Origin: Xiphias gladius | Lineage: Eukaryota; Chordata; Actinopteri; Istiophoriformes; Xiphiidae | DNA length: 64,000 bases | Assembly (NCBI RefSeq): GCF_016859285.1 | Contig: NC_053420.1 | Coordinates: 11,547,501-11,611,500 of the forward strand | Reading direction: 5' to 3' | Shown: positions 1-50,932 of the stretch, piece after piece | Position numbering within the stretch: the stretch's first letter is position 1 | How the letters are laid out: every line of letters begins with the position of its first letter | Translations under genes and position numbers: made by a program | The notes under the pieces: model-generated | The model's input: only the letters and a program-made list of their open reading frames with translations | The model's database searches: none | What the model was told of the DNA's origin: nothing

Positions 1-85
1 AACTGCTGCATTCAAAAAATGTCTTATTCTGAAAGTACAGGCCAAGAGTACCTGTGTGTTTGTTTAGAAGTATCTTATTACACAC

Positions 86-4302
<4,217 letters not shown>

Positions 4303-5129
4303 CTACAGAGTTAGTCCTCCACCACCACTACCCGGGGAGGAGCAGAGCGCAGAGGGGAAGCGCGCCAATGCATGGAAACGTGGAGGCGGGGTTTTGCGGG
4401 AGGAAGCACATTTTGTCGTCCGGTTCGGCCCATGGGGTTTTTTTTTTGGTTTTTTTGGTTTGTCTTTGTCTGTTTGGCTCCCTCTTGTGGAGCGGGGGAA
4501 AATGTTGTCTTTCACCGTAGTGTGACACCTTATCGCTCACTAATTGAGTTTTATGAAGTTTTGGAAATTACACAACTTCAAATTGACTTTTGAAAATTTC
4601 AACGAGACCACATAAATTCCGGTAGATGGTTTTTAAAGTAAAACATTTCGGTGCTATGAATGCAGTGTTGTTTTAATTTCAACATCAAGAATTCAGTAGT
4701 GACTAGATTTAAAATTGGGTATTCACTTGCCTATAAAATTTAAATCTTTATGGCCAAGATTTGCTTCCATAACAAAGTTATAAATAAAATACCAAGAAAG
4801 TGGATGATATTGCTACTGAGGATATTATACATTCAGTGACTTGTGGCTAAAAACTATGAAAGCTGTAAAGAGACCCACTGTTTTGAGTGAAAGGCTGGCA
4901 AAGCATTGTTTTGTCATCATATAAAAGGGCGTTGAATAAATATATAGTATAGACAGTCAGTTGCATTATTCTAGCAGGAAAGCCAATAAAGTAAAAAAAA
5001 AAAATCTGCTACTGCACTGCTCTCTATGGATTAAAACTTGCAGGCATGGTGCAGTTTTTACTACACCACCTACACCTTGCCTTTGACAGGCATGTAAAAC
5101 ACCTGATTTGACATAGCTGATTAGGCTTT

Positions 5130-5560
5130 AGCAGTCCTGTCCACACACTTTTGTCTACTTATGTGCTGTTTTTCATGGTTTGGTCTGAGCCACTTGAGTT
5201 CCCATTAAAAGAAATCTTAATGCAACCACACACGTGATATTTTAGGTAAAAAGTGTGCTTCTGACTTTCTGGCAACAGGTAGGGGGGGGAGACCCTTTCC
5301 TGGTTTAACACGATGAGTCTTAACCTCAGCCCCGTCCAACACCTTTGGCATGATCTGGAAAACAGTCTGCGAGCAAGGCCTTATCATCCAACATGAATGT
5401 CCAACCTGACTGATGCTTTTGTGTCCAAATGGGAGGAAAGTCCCGCAGCCCCCAAAATCTTGTGAAAAGCCCTCCAAGGACAGTGGAGGCTGTTATAGCA
5501 GCATATTTATTCCCATGTTTTGGGAATGAGATGTTCAACAATCACATATGTCTCTTATAT
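5130..5560 (+). mobile_element. Tc1-like transposon remnant
   Basis: Decayed copy of the element also seen at 2125-2360. The plus strand keeps traces of the transposase C-terminal region: a segment resembling the LNPIQHLWDEL motif around 5325-5360 and one resembling VEAVIAA around 5485-5505. Frame breaks and stops make it inactive. Confidence 0.55.
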
Positions 5561-7314
5561 TCAGGAGTCGCCGTACCCGTGGCTATGTAGTGTATTTGCA
5601 AGTTTAAATCAACAGAAAGTGGTGCAGGGAGTTTTCTACCCTTTTGACAGCACTTACAGTAAATGGCTTTAGCGGAAAGCATCGACCCAGTTACTCCTGG
5701 ACACAGTGGGTGGTGCAATACTGTGCAGATTAACAAGCTGCAACAGGCCATTGTCAGCTGCAGTAGATTGTGAAACCTTTCTGTATCTTCTGATAACAGG
5801 TGTAGTCACACCTGAGCTTTCCAGAGGGGCTTGAACTTTCATCACACACTTCTCATTTCTCCATTCTTTGCATAGATGAGAATAACATAAGTCACTGTGA
5901 AGTGAAACAATAGTGCAACTCTTTGTGGGGCGTGACTGTCAGTCTGCACACGCTGTGACCCCGGAAGTGGCAGTGGATCGTGAATTAAAAGCTTCACCTC
6001 ATAATCCTTTTTCCAACAAGGAAACAGATGGGGTATCAGCAAGATTTCCATGAATGTGAAATGAGCATGTGACATACCATTTGTCTCCTCTTGAATCTCG
6101 ACAGTTAAGACTTCTCTGTACGGTCTATCTTTGCTGTATCCGGTAAATGCATACGAGTTCAATTTCTTTTAATCGGCCGAGGACGAGCTCCAATCTTCTC
6201 AGGCTTTTAACAGATCATGGCAGAGTTTGGATGTATTTTGAAAGTCAGTACATCAGGTTACTCCTTTTGCAATTCACTGTGTGTCATCAACAATAAGCTG
6301 GGCATTTAGAGGCCTGGCTGTCTAGCAGAAATTAGACTTTCATGTCCTTGAGCTCTTGAACACACCAGTCACATGTGAAATTGGACTTAGCTAATCTATG
6401 ACTCCCTTGTACCTAAAAAAATTAAGCACCTATATCTGTGTACATATCTGTCTCTCAGTCTTTGTACAAAAGGTGAAGGAAAAATTAAACACATGGAAAA
6501 GCTACAAATACCGAAAACACTTGATGCCAAAATAGAAAAAATGCTAAATGGTTTTTCTAAAATGAAACTCACTTATTGCTGCAGCCTGTATGGCATGAAG
6601 GCGAACACAGGCGATGAGGTGTTGACATAAAAATAAACAGTGAATGTAATCTCTTCTCACATTATCACGGCTGTGGATCTGAGGTATTAAGCCACAGACG
6701 TATACCTGGAGACTCAAAGTGCCTTGAAAAGAGGTCAAAAAAGTATATACTACAATATATAAATGATAACATGTTCCCAGGGAAGCCTGTCGGTGTGTTT
6801 TGGGATATAGTTTGTAGAATATCAGGATGGTCTACAGCCTCATCTATACTTACTCTGTGGCCTTTTGCAAAGTCAAAGAGACAGGGAAAAGGCTGAAAAC
6901 GTGCTTTTTTTTTTTCTTAATTCTTTGATTATTTCAACTCTTCTTGGCTGGTGTATTTAGTGTATCATGACCTGCAATACACATCTCGATTTTGCCTTTC
7001 AGACTAAAGGGAATAATAATTTATGAGTGTATAATCCTGAACAATCCAACTCTGAGAGACTTGAGAAATAAGGCTGTGGTGTCCTCTTCAAGCAAGGCCA
7101 TGGCGGAGACAATATCTGTATCTCTGACAAAAATTTTCATGAATAAAATAGTCTGTTTCGGGAACAAGGCTCTGACGCCGGCTCTGGACATTTCAATGAA
7201 ATACATTCCATGTAGTATGTAAAGTGAGTTGTGCAGGATGTGACTTTGGCAAAAGTTTCAAGGAAAAAACCATGACATTCCTCAAGACTGGTGGGTGTCA
7301 TAAACACATTAGTT

Positions 7315-7583
7315 GCCAGTTTATTAGGTACGCCTAGCTATAACTAATCCAGCCTAATGCAACAGTCCTGCAATAAATCCCAATATAATATGCAATAAAT
7401 CTTGTTTTACTGAGATGTCTGTCTAATATTTTGTCTACCCTCGCTGACATACAGTAAACAGGGTGGACACAATATAAGAATTGCTTCTCATTGAACATCA
7501 CGACTGCCATGAAGGGAGGATTTATGGCAGGACTGCTGTATTAGACTGCATTAATTTTAGCTAGGTGTACCTAATAAACTGGC
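7315..7583. mobile_element. Palindromic MITE with TTATTAGGTACACC termini
   Basis: Element of 269 bp. The left terminus (7315-7340) matches the reverse complement of the right terminus (7558-7583) at 25 of 26 positions. Weaker inverted similarity extends inward to about 55 bp. It carries no coding sequence. A split copy of the same family lies at 45987-47480. Confidence 0.75.
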
Positions 7584-8627
7584 ATCTGAGTGTATGTGAT
7601 GTGGACCTCAGGTGAGAGGATCTAGTATACTGAGCCTAGGAATGAACCAAACACTAATACAACCATTTCTTCTTGTTTAAGCAAAAAGAATTTGGTTTAT
7701 GTAGAAACAAGCAATGTTTTGCAATTGGATATTTCCCTCTCCTTCAAAAAGAGTTAAAGCTAAAATAAAAAAAGAAATTAATACCCATCCCACTGCACCC
7801 AGAGTTGCCACCTTCTGAAAATGTATGCAGATGTTACTGACAGAAAGCAAAGGAAAGCTGGGGGACAGCTCACAAGGGAGATAGATATAAGTGTACAGTA
7901 CATATATATAAAATATAAAATCTGAAATATATTTTATATATATTAAATTGTGTTAGGGTTCAGTATCTTTCACTACACAGCATTAAGATGGTGTGTCTGA
8001 TTATCTTTTTTTCTTCATTTTTTTCTTCAAATCCTATTATATAAACCAGAGGAGAGTCAAAGCAAAACAAATGAATCAACGAACAAACAAATGTGGGATA
8101 AAAATGGAAACTAAGCAACAGACGAAAGGCCTCCGCCCTGATCCGATGCCCCTCCCCCCCAGCCCCCAGCGGAGGGGTGAGCTAGCACGGACGAGGTGGG
8201 ACAGACCCGTCCAGCTGTACAGCGCAGTGAAACATAACTTACATATTAGCTCATTTTTACACGTACAGTCGTGATCAAGGCACAGGGATCTTCTACAAGT
8301 TATTTTTTTCTTCAATAAAGTTGTACAAAATAATACATTTTACAGTCTGTACAAGAATAATAGTCCAGCAGTAAAATAAAGACAGACGTACTTAAAGCCG
8401 GGAGGGGGAGGAAGTGGGTCTGGGAGAGGTGAGAGAACAAGACGAAAGGTGAGGAGAGGGGGTATTGTGTGGAGGGGGAGGGGGCTGGTGAGGGCTGGAG
8501 CGTGTGTGTGTGTTAATGTGTGTGTGTTCTAAGGTAAAAATGTTGCATCCAGTCTTGTTAAGTCATTTCTTTCACTTCATGCTCTCCTTTCGCGTTGATT
8601 TTTTTTGTTATTAAATAAAATCTTTCC

Positions 8628-8633
8628 TTTATT
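8628..8633 (-). terminator. gnas: Candidate gnas polyadenylation signal
   Basis: Canonical AATAAA on the minus strand, about 1.47 kb after the stop codon. No transcript evidence is available, so the assignment is tentative. Confidence 0.35.
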
Positions 8634-8679
8634 TTCCAAATAGCAGCAGGGGCGGGGGGACCAGGATGTATATGTGTGT

Positions 8680-8985
8680 GTATATGTATTTTATATATAT
8701 ATATATATATACTTTATATACATACATACATACATATGCATATATGTATACATACATACATACATACATGTATACATACATACATACATACGCATACATA
8801 CATACACATACATACACACACTTATTTTATATATATATGTATATATATACATATATATATACATATATATATATATACATATACATATACATGTACACAC
8901 ACACATACATACATACATACATACATATACATATATATATACATGTACACACACACATACATACACATATATGCGTGTGTGTGCG
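8680..8985. repeat. TACA/TATA/CA composite microsatellite
   Basis: Mixed array of TACA tetranucleotides with TA and CA dinucleotides. On the gnas mRNA strand it reads as repeated UGUA/UAUA. The many overlapping reading frames here are low-complexity artefacts. Confidence 0.9.
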
Positions 8986-9119
8986 TGTGTTTGTTTGTCT
9001 GTAGGTAGGGGGGTTTAAATGGTGCACAAAGGCAGATCACACACACACTGTACACCAACACACAACATGGGGTAAAAACTAACAAAAACTTAAAAGTCGA
9101 ATTGTGTTATTACAGGAAT

Positions 9120-9190
9120 ATATAATATTTATATTTATATATATACATATTTATATACACACATATATAAATATCTATATATATATATAG
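9120..9190. repeat. TA-rich microsatellite
   Basis: Imperfect (TA)n with ATTTATAT interruptions, lying inside the presumed gnas 3' UTR. Confidence 0.75.
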
Positions 9191-9904
9191 CTTGGATTTT
9201 TTGCACTGCATGAAGTTCACTGGTATGCATGAATTTATGCATTGTATGGTATTTTTTGTTTTTTTTTTCTGTTTTTGTTATTTTCTGCCATCCCTCCTCC
9301 ACTGGTTTCTTGAAGAGCAGGTCATGTGAGCCGTTTGGTCTTATGTTCAAGTCACGCTCACGTCCACAGGCAGCTGTTAGTCAATTAGTCCGTCCTCGGG
9401 CACAAAAAAAGCTCACAGCCCTCCTCTGTATCTGTTTGCCACCCTCCATGTCCATCTTTCTCGTCTTCACTTCCTCCTGGTTTGTCTTCAGCACGTGGTG
9501 AGTAAACTACCTCTCTCTCAGGATGCATCATCTGATCCAGCCTCTGCCGACTGTTAAAAGGGTCTGTGTGTGTGTATGACTGTGATATGGGACATTAAAA
9601 CCTATCTAAGCATTCTGAATGTCTTATGCTGTAGTGTGTGTGTACCTGCGAGTGTGTGTGTTCATATATCTGAGAGAGAGAAAGAGAGCTAAAAGGAGGG
9701 ATAGACTGCACTGAGGGATTCCAGTCCTTACTGGGTCAAAGTGTAGCTGAGTACAGCAATCAGTCCTGGCTAATAGTTGATGAAACTGTTGTCGGTGTAT
9801 CCTTAACTGTGTTTTCTTTAAAAAAAAAAAAAAGAAAGAAAAAAAAAAAAGTCTTTTCACTGTTCTGTTTTTCTGAAATTGTTTTACCGAGAGTAGTTGT
9901 ATCG

Positions 9905-10065
9905 GGGTGGGTGGGGGGGGGTAGGGGGGCAGGCGGTCAGTTGCTCGCTTGTTCGCTCAGTTGTTTGGTGAAATTGGTGGAGGTGGAGGAGGTGATTGGC
10001 TAACTGGTCACGGGTGGGGGCTTGGGTGGGGGAGGGGTGAGGTGGGGGTGGGGTGGGGGTAGTTA
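9905..10065. repeat. G-rich tract next to gnas stop codon
   Basis: The plus strand has repeated runs of 3-8 G (GGGTGGGTGGGGGGGG and later GGTGGGGGTGGGG). The gnas mRNA is therefore C-rich just after the stop. The plus strand could form G-quadruplexes. Confidence 0.7.
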
Positions 10066-10100
10066 GGTAGGTAAATAAGTAGACCGGACACCGCTGCCCA

Positions 10101-44313
<34,213 letters not shown>

Positions 44314-45900
44314 CTTCCCAAAAAAAACCCGGTGATAGGTTCAGGGGGGGAGGCAGGGTGGTTGGTCGGTTGGGTGGGTGGGCAAGTTGGGTGCAGGGAG
44401 GGAGGAGAGAGGGAGGGTGTCGATCAGAAGAAAAAAAAATCAATTGATCCTAAATTCCTAGACTGGCCCAGCACAGGAACACCGGGCTCAAAATGGGTGA
44501 CATTTATGTTGCCAGATGCAGAGGAAACAGATGTGAACCTGTTAGGTAGCAGACGTTGGGGCCCCCACGGTGGGCTTTGGCACGATACGTATGGATGGAT
44601 GTGGCTATTTACTGGCAATTAATCAACGAGAGCTCAGTCAGAGAGGAGCGGAGCAACGATGCCGCCCTCTCAGACGCTTGATTCCCGTGTTTTTCACTGT
44701 AAATCCGCAATGAAGTCATCAACATTGATGTGAGAGTGCATGTGAAATCTCCAGCCTTGCAATGCACATGAATGAGCGTCGGTGGTACCGGTTCCTCAAA
44801 GGCGTTTTTAAATTCAAACGCTGGCTTCGTTTAACATGTATATTTTCACGCTATTATGTTTAATTTTCTCAGCAAATGTCTCCTCCGGAGCCCATCTTCG
44901 GCAGATATCTCACACTGCCATTCAATTCATTTCCACTCACAACCAAAGCCCTATTTTCTCAGCCTTTTTTTTTTTTTATCCTTTAAATATATATGTTAGG
45001 TTTTTATTTTTAGGGGCTGTTTGCAAATCCGTTCTCCACCTAAACAAAGCACACCGGAGGGCGGGTGAACAAAAAAAACAAACAAAAAAAATTAAAGCAA
45101 AAAAATAAAAAATAAATATTTCCTCTTAAAATGACGGCATGTGAATCATCGGGCTACACCGGGGCTTCTTTCTCTATCACAAATCCGTCCCATTATACAC
45201 CGATTTTGGGGGTTTTTTTCTGTTTTTTTTTTTTTTTTTTTTTTAATGAGGGTGGGGGGGTGGTGGTGGGGTTGGGGGTTGCTAGCAACCTTATCAATAA
45301 TATCCTGTTTTTTAGCCGATGTCAAAATTATTTCCTCTCCCCGTCAACAGATGCTGGTGCCTGCCTTTTCGGAGGGTTTGACCAGACCCGAAAAAGAAAA
45401 AGGCCCCTTCTCCGTCCTTTTTTCTCTCCGTAACGTTAATTTGTATTTCTCCTCACATCGGAAAGCTTCTCGGGGCGAGCAACGGCGGCTTTCGGCAGCT
45501 GGACGTCCTTGAATAAAACGCGATATCCAGGTGATATTCGTGGAAATCCTCCGTTATTTTCCCGTTTGGCGCAGGTACAGCCCGCTGTCAAGTCCCTCAG
45601 CTTTTTGTATTCCCTTTGAATCCGTATGGTAGATTATGGTTACATGTGCATGATACATGAACATACCGCGGTGTTTTCAATCATTGATCCAGCGGCGAGA
45701 CGCTCATCTTTACCGCCGAGAGGCCGCGTCTGCTCCGATCAACCGGTCGGGGAATTGAGAAACGTTTATTTGCAGTGTTACTCTGAATTATTTTTGCCCC
45801 CGTTTTTCTCTGAGAATTGTACATTGAGATAGATAGGGTTGAAGAGGTGGGGTGGGGCAAAAAGCTCTCACGGAACCCTGGGAACGAAGAGCGGTGGTCA
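44314..45900 (-). promoter_or_regulatory. gnas: gnas 5' UTR and probable promoter region
   Basis: Sequence upstream of the gnas start. CpG content rises at about 45120-45180 and 45420-45730, and poly-T runs break it up. The transcription start cannot be placed; no TATA box was convincing. Short frames on the plus strand here (44191-44622, 45131-45512) are not recognised and have low-complexity parts. Confidence 0.4.
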
Positions 45901-45986
45901 AGTTTTCCGGGAGGGCAAACTCACTTTCCGGTTGCTGTTTTCACAATAAAGTCCCAATCGAAGCTCCCTGCCCCAATGCACGCTCA

Positions 45987-47480
45987 ATAGCCAGTTTATT
46001 AGGTACACCTGGCTAAAACCAACGCAGTCTGTATCATTGTCTGATAAGGCATCGTCATCCTCACCACAAAGGGACACCGGGAAAAAAAACACAAAGAGAT
46101 GCAACATGACCATAGGGAGACACAAAACAACCACATAGAGACACAAAACGACCACAAACAGACAAAAAAAATGACTACAATGAGATGCAAAATGACCACT
46201 AAGAGAGACAAAACAACCACAAACAGATGCAAATGACTACAAAGAAACACAAAACAACCACAAAGAGACACAAAATGACTACAATGGGATGCAAGACGAC
46301 CACAAAACAACTTCTAAGGGGTGCAAAATAACAGAAGAGACGCAAAATGACCAAAAAGAGGCACAAAACGGCCACGAAGAGACGCAAAACAACCATGAAG
46401 AGATGCAAAATGACCAAAAAGAGACACAAAATGACTATAAACAGACAAAAAACGACTACAATGTGATGCAGAATGACCAATAAGAGAGACAAAACAACCA
46501 CAAAAAGATGCAAATGACTACAAAGAGACACAAAACAACCACAAAGAGACACAAAACGACCACAAACAGACAAAAAAATGACTACAATGAGATGCAGAAT
46601 GACCACTAAGAGAGACAAAACAACCACAAACAGATGCAAATGACTACAAAGAGACACAAAACAACCACAAAGAGACACAAAATGACTACAACTGGATGCA
46701 AGACGACCACAAAACAACTTCTAAGGGGTGCAAAATAACAGAAGAGACACAAAATGACCAAAAAGAGGCACAAAACGGCCCCGAACAGACGCAAAAAAAC
46801 CATGAAGAGTTGCAAAATTACTACAAAGAGACACAAAATGACTATAAACGGCACACCTTATCAGTCCACTGGAGATGTCTCCCTAATTAATTAAAATCCT
46901 AGCTAAAAATACAAAACTGTTATGCTGAAGGAGGATTTTCCACAATCTGGCAAGCAGAGAGTTGTTCTTATTAATGGCTTATAACCGCTCTATAAAGCAT
47001 TAGTGAATGATTTGTTAACCATTAATTACACTTGATAAAATGTTTCTTATCAGAAAGTGGTACCATGCATGCTAATACCTGCAATAAGTCCTATCTTCAT
47101 GAAGGTCATAACATTCAGTTTCTGTTGAAATTATTCAAAATATGTGTTGATTCAACTTAATGATCATTTTAGAGGATGTAGTCTGTAGTGCTGTTGAAAT
47201 CTATTAGGTAATAATGAGAGGTGTTTCTAATATTTAATCTACCTGCATTGATATAAACGTACTGAATAAAATATTAAAACATGTCTCACTATAATGCAAT
47301 ACAGATCGAAACAGCACTAATAACATCTACCAAAATAATCATAAAATAAACACCTCTGTAAATCAGTTTCAATAAAAACTAAACATTAAAACCTTCACGA
47401 AAGTAGAATTATTGAAGGACATTCGTATTAGACTGGTTTAATTTTAGCTTGGTGTAACAAAAAATTCCCAACTAAGTGTA
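45987..47480. mobile_element. TTATTAGGTACACC-family MITE split by a minisatellite
   Basis: Left end at 45987-46040 (CCAGTTTATTAGGTACACCT, then an ACCAACGCAGTCTGTATC stretch). Right part at about 47080-47480, with TGCAATAAGTCCTATCTTCA and the end region TTAGACTGGTTTAATTTTAG. About 1 kb separates them, mostly the minisatellite at 46060-46852. The right terminus has decayed (GGTGTAACAAAAAATTC). Confidence 0.55.
46060..46852 (+). repeat. Minisatellite of about 21-bp units (GACTACAAAGAGACACAAAAT type)
   Basis: Dozens of diverged units of GACNACAAAGAGACACAAAA. Units differ and occur in the same order in two blocks about 407 bp apart (compare 46194 and 46601), so a block of units was duplicated. 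Long reading frames on either strand, such as the Val/Leu/Cys-rich 172-residue frame, arise from the repeat and are not genes. Confidence 0.9.
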
Positions 47481-47626
47481 AATGATTTCTTTGTTTTGGA
47501 AAAACCCCCCCCACAAAAAATCAACTCTGACGATCGTTAAGATTGTCAAACGTGCGTTCTTTGAAAACAAAGGTCACAGCCTTTTCCAGAAAACACGTGG
47601 AATTCATTCATAGACTTCCTGACAGT

Positions 47627-48310
47627 GGTGAAAGTACCCTAATCCTTTATTAAAGTAAAAGTGAAACAAAAATGTAAAATACTCCCTTACAAGTTAGTCC
47701 CACATTCAAAAACCCACACAAGTAAAAGTACAGAGGTATTACCAGCAAAAATTATGTTAAGTATCAAAAGCTAAAGGTCTTGGCCCCGTGACTGTGATAC
47801 ATTCATCACACTGTATGTCATTATTAGATCGTTGATACAGTTGTATCAATGTGTAAATGGCATTTTACTATTGCAGGTGGTCAAATTGGAGCTAGTTTAA
47901 ATTTTTAATAAACAGTTCAGTAATTTAGTCCAGTGGTTCCCAACATACGTGTCCGACCTCTTTGGGTTTCAAACAGTGATTTAGATGAAACTATTTAGAA
48001 GAGTTTAGAGGAGAAATGTCTTTTCAGTGGAACTGCTGACACGTCTCATAGATGTCTGAAATATGACAAGGAAGCCAAAATAGACACTTTTTAAAGAGGG
48101 ATCCATAAGTTAAAATGATTGGGGGCAGGTGGTTTCATTTTTAACAATTTATTGTACTTTTTAAGATTATCAATTTAAAAAAAAAAAAAAAAAAAGTAAA
48201 ATCTTACACAGTAAAGTAAATAGTAACTTGAGCTGTCAGCAAAATGTAGAGGAGAAAAACTACAATATTTACAGATGAAATGTAGAGAAGTTATAAGTAG
48301 CATAACATCT
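47627..48310 (+). mobile_element. ACTTAAGTAAAAGTAC-family repeat, interrupted
   Basis: Starts AGTGGTGAAAGTACCCTAAT and includes ACACAAGTAAAAGTACAG and AAATGTAGAGAAGTTATAAG. About 200 bp (47935-48140) of the TTCCCAAC family appear inserted between its halves. Confidence 0.55.
47935..48140. mobile_element. GTGGTTCCCAAC element inside another repeat
   Basis: Begins CCAGTGGTTCCCAACATACG and ends near ATTGGGGGCAGGTGGTT. It interrupts the repeat at 47627-48310. Confidence 0.5.
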
Positions 48311-49661
48311 CTACACATCCTGAAAAATAAACCAATACAGGATTCCCCAGAACAAGAGCTTTATTTGTTTGTAAGCACAAAATAGTCTAACGTGTGGATA
48401 CCATCAATCATTTCTTTTTTATCCAGAAAATTTCACTTTAATTATTAATTGTTGTGGATGATATGAATGAATTACTATTTCAGATTAATTACAACCTGGT
48501 ATGTATCATTTAACAAAACACTTAAGGCCACCTAGCTTTACAATACAATAAGTATTAGCTATGAATAGATCAAAATAATCAAATAAATTACCGATATAAT
48601 TATAATGCACACAAAACATTAACAACAAAAACATCAACAAAACAAATTTGTGAGCATTATGTTTTGTGAGTTTTACGAGTAGCCTACTCCAGAGTAGCAT
48701 ACTGTAAATCAAAACTCCATTTTGGCATGGAGCTGTAGTTAAAGATAAAAACAGTATTTTTCTGGACTTTTTTTCTATCATGTTCCTGTGTCACTAAACA
48801 CTTTTACTGTAACATACATAAATCCTTAACAGGGTACATATTTATACTTCAGGGCAAAAACAAAGAAAGAGGCAAATCCACAAACCGCCAAAATCTTTGC
48901 ACTTCCCTTTTCATTTTTTTTCAAGGCGAGAGCGACCTGATGCTTTTAGTTTGAAGTTACGATTAGCGTCTTTCCGCTTCCCTCCATGTTATCGCTTGAC
49001 GCAGGGTCGGATCACATGATTGCCTGGAGCGTCATGAAGCAGAGGTACAGAAGGGGAGAGGCGCCCTCTTTGAAGCAAAATGATCATCAGCCTACCCACC
49101 CAAAACACATTAATCAATAAAACTGAAAACCCATAAACTAAGTCATAAAACATATTCATACACGAGCAATAACAGCGAAGGGTTTCATATACATTTAATA
49201 GCAATGACATAGATACTGATACAAATAATAGGGTGGGTTCAGGCTGAACGGGATATTAAAGCTCATGCATAGTTCACTGTGTGACTTTTGATGGCAAAAA
49301 AACAATACAGCTGTTCTTGTGTTGTCGCTGAATGTCCGTTGGACAATAATCTGAGGTCTTGATTGGTCAAATGTCACAGCCGTCGACGTGGTATCACTTT
49401 CAAAACCGCCTCACCCAGCAAACCTCACGGTCAAGGCTGGATCACCAACCGGACAAAACTGCCCAGAGGCCGCAGACCTCCGGGGGCCCCAGAAGTCCCG
49501 GGTTTACTCCGTATGTTTTCTACGGAATTGGATTACATTCGTTAGAAATTTGCTCCACTGTAGAGCAATATCAACCATGACAGGTCCTCCATCTTGTTGC
49601 CTTGTCTTGTAGAGAGACTGTGTGTCAAAATGTAGTTTTCAGACTTCTTTGTCCAGTGGTT

Positions 49662-49664
<3 letters not shown>

Positions 49665-49736
<72 letters not shown>
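49665..49736. repeat. (CA)n microsatellite
   Basis: About 35 CA units, intergenic. Confidence 0.97.
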
Positions 49737-49738
<2 letters not shown>

Positions 49739-50849
49739 CTTGGCAAAGTAGTATTATCACATCGTAATCATAACCACAATTATTCAGCTCCAGAGTACTG
49801 GTTGCTTTCTGGGTGGGAAGACAATGAGGCTGCCATGTACAGTGGGGGTCAATAGGGGCCCAAAAACCAATAGTTGCCCCGGGGCCGACCAGAAGGTTAA
49901 TCCAGCCATGCTCACCGTGGGCCTGCTGGCAAATGAAATGCTGTTTTGTAATGATATTGCAGATAGTAAAAACAATGATTAAACAACAATCTGAACTCTA
50001 CTTTTAAACTATCTTCATACTGTCACTTTATTAAAAGATAACAGAAATTGTATTTAGTCTAAAAAATTTTTAAAAACATATTTATAAACAGTGTCCCAGT
50101 CAAGCTGACAGTATTAGATAAACTGGGGCAGGGGATTTCAAGTTGAGTGGGACAGCATAAAAACTACTCATAGCAATCAGTCAATGAATCACAATGCTAA
50201 AACACTAATGATTTGTCATATTTTACGTTAATTAGCTGAAAGGAAATGGGAAGCACTTGGCGAGGGACAGAGAAAGGGGGAAAATATAATAATACACCCA
50301 TGGATAAAAGACAATAAAAGGGACCTGTTTTAGTACGAGGGCAAACTGTCCAAAGATATATTATTATTACACAAATTAAACAAGTTTTGAACGTATTTTC
50401 TCAACATTTGGTTTTAATCGAACAACAATAGATCCTGCTTTTAGTTCAGTGTAATTGAATCATTTTTGCAGATTACTGCCCATTTCCATCTAACTACTGA
50501 TTCAATATATTCAGCAGCGTTAGCATATTCAGTAATTTAGCTATGAATCGGGTAAATTAATGTGAACGGGAGCGACTCGGTCTGAACGAAATATCTGCAT
50601 AAATCTCTTGCTTTTGTTTGCTTACACGTATGATAAGATTTAAGGATAAAGTAAGTGTCCCACTCAACCAGAAAATGACACTTCTGCAACAAAGGGTGAC
50701 GGGTGGAGTTTGTGAATGTAACTTGTTTGAAAATTATTTCTGCAATTTGATTTCCACTGCTCGCACATTGAGGACGACCGACTTAAACGAAAAAGAACAT
50801 TCGTTTAGTTTGACCGGACATTGACATCACCCAAATATTCTAATATTAC

Positions 50850-50932
50850 TAATATTACTACTGCTACTACTACTGCTGCTTCTGCTGCTTCTGGTAATAA
50901 TAATAATACTTATAATAATAATAATAATAGAG
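50850..50932. repeat. CTA/GCT/AAT trinucleotide runs
   Basis: Successive runs of ACT, GCT and AAT triplets. The Ser/Ile- or Asn-rich frames here are artefacts. Confidence 0.85.

Larger units (their letters stand above)
4421..8600. other. ipo9-gnas intergenic region
   Basis: No gene recognised. Contents are a Tc1-like remnant (5130-5560), a palindromic MITE (7315-7583) and AT-rich single-copy DNA. The region 5840-6900 shows nothing recognisable. Confidence 0.6.
8610..10100 (-). other. gnas: Probable 3' UTR of gnas
   Basis: Sequence downstream of the gnas stop. An AATAAA on the minus strand (8633-8628) is a plausible polyadenylation signal and gives a UTR of about 1.5 kb. The end is inferred; use of a more distal site is possible. 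The interval contains a C-rich (mRNA sense) block near the stop and a TATG/TA repeat array. Confidence 0.45.

Noticed and set aside
8629..9085. Several overlapping Tyr/Ile/His-rich reading frames
   Set aside because: All are translations of the TACA/TA/CA microsatellite in different frames.
46199..46717. 172-residue Val/Leu/Cys-rich minus-strand reading frame
   Set aside because: It follows the minisatellite period exactly; the periodic hydrophobic protein is a by-product of the 21-bp unit and has no start context or homology.
46060..46852. CRISPR-like repeat array
   Set aside because: Units are contiguous with no unique spacers, and the context is vertebrate nuclear DNA.
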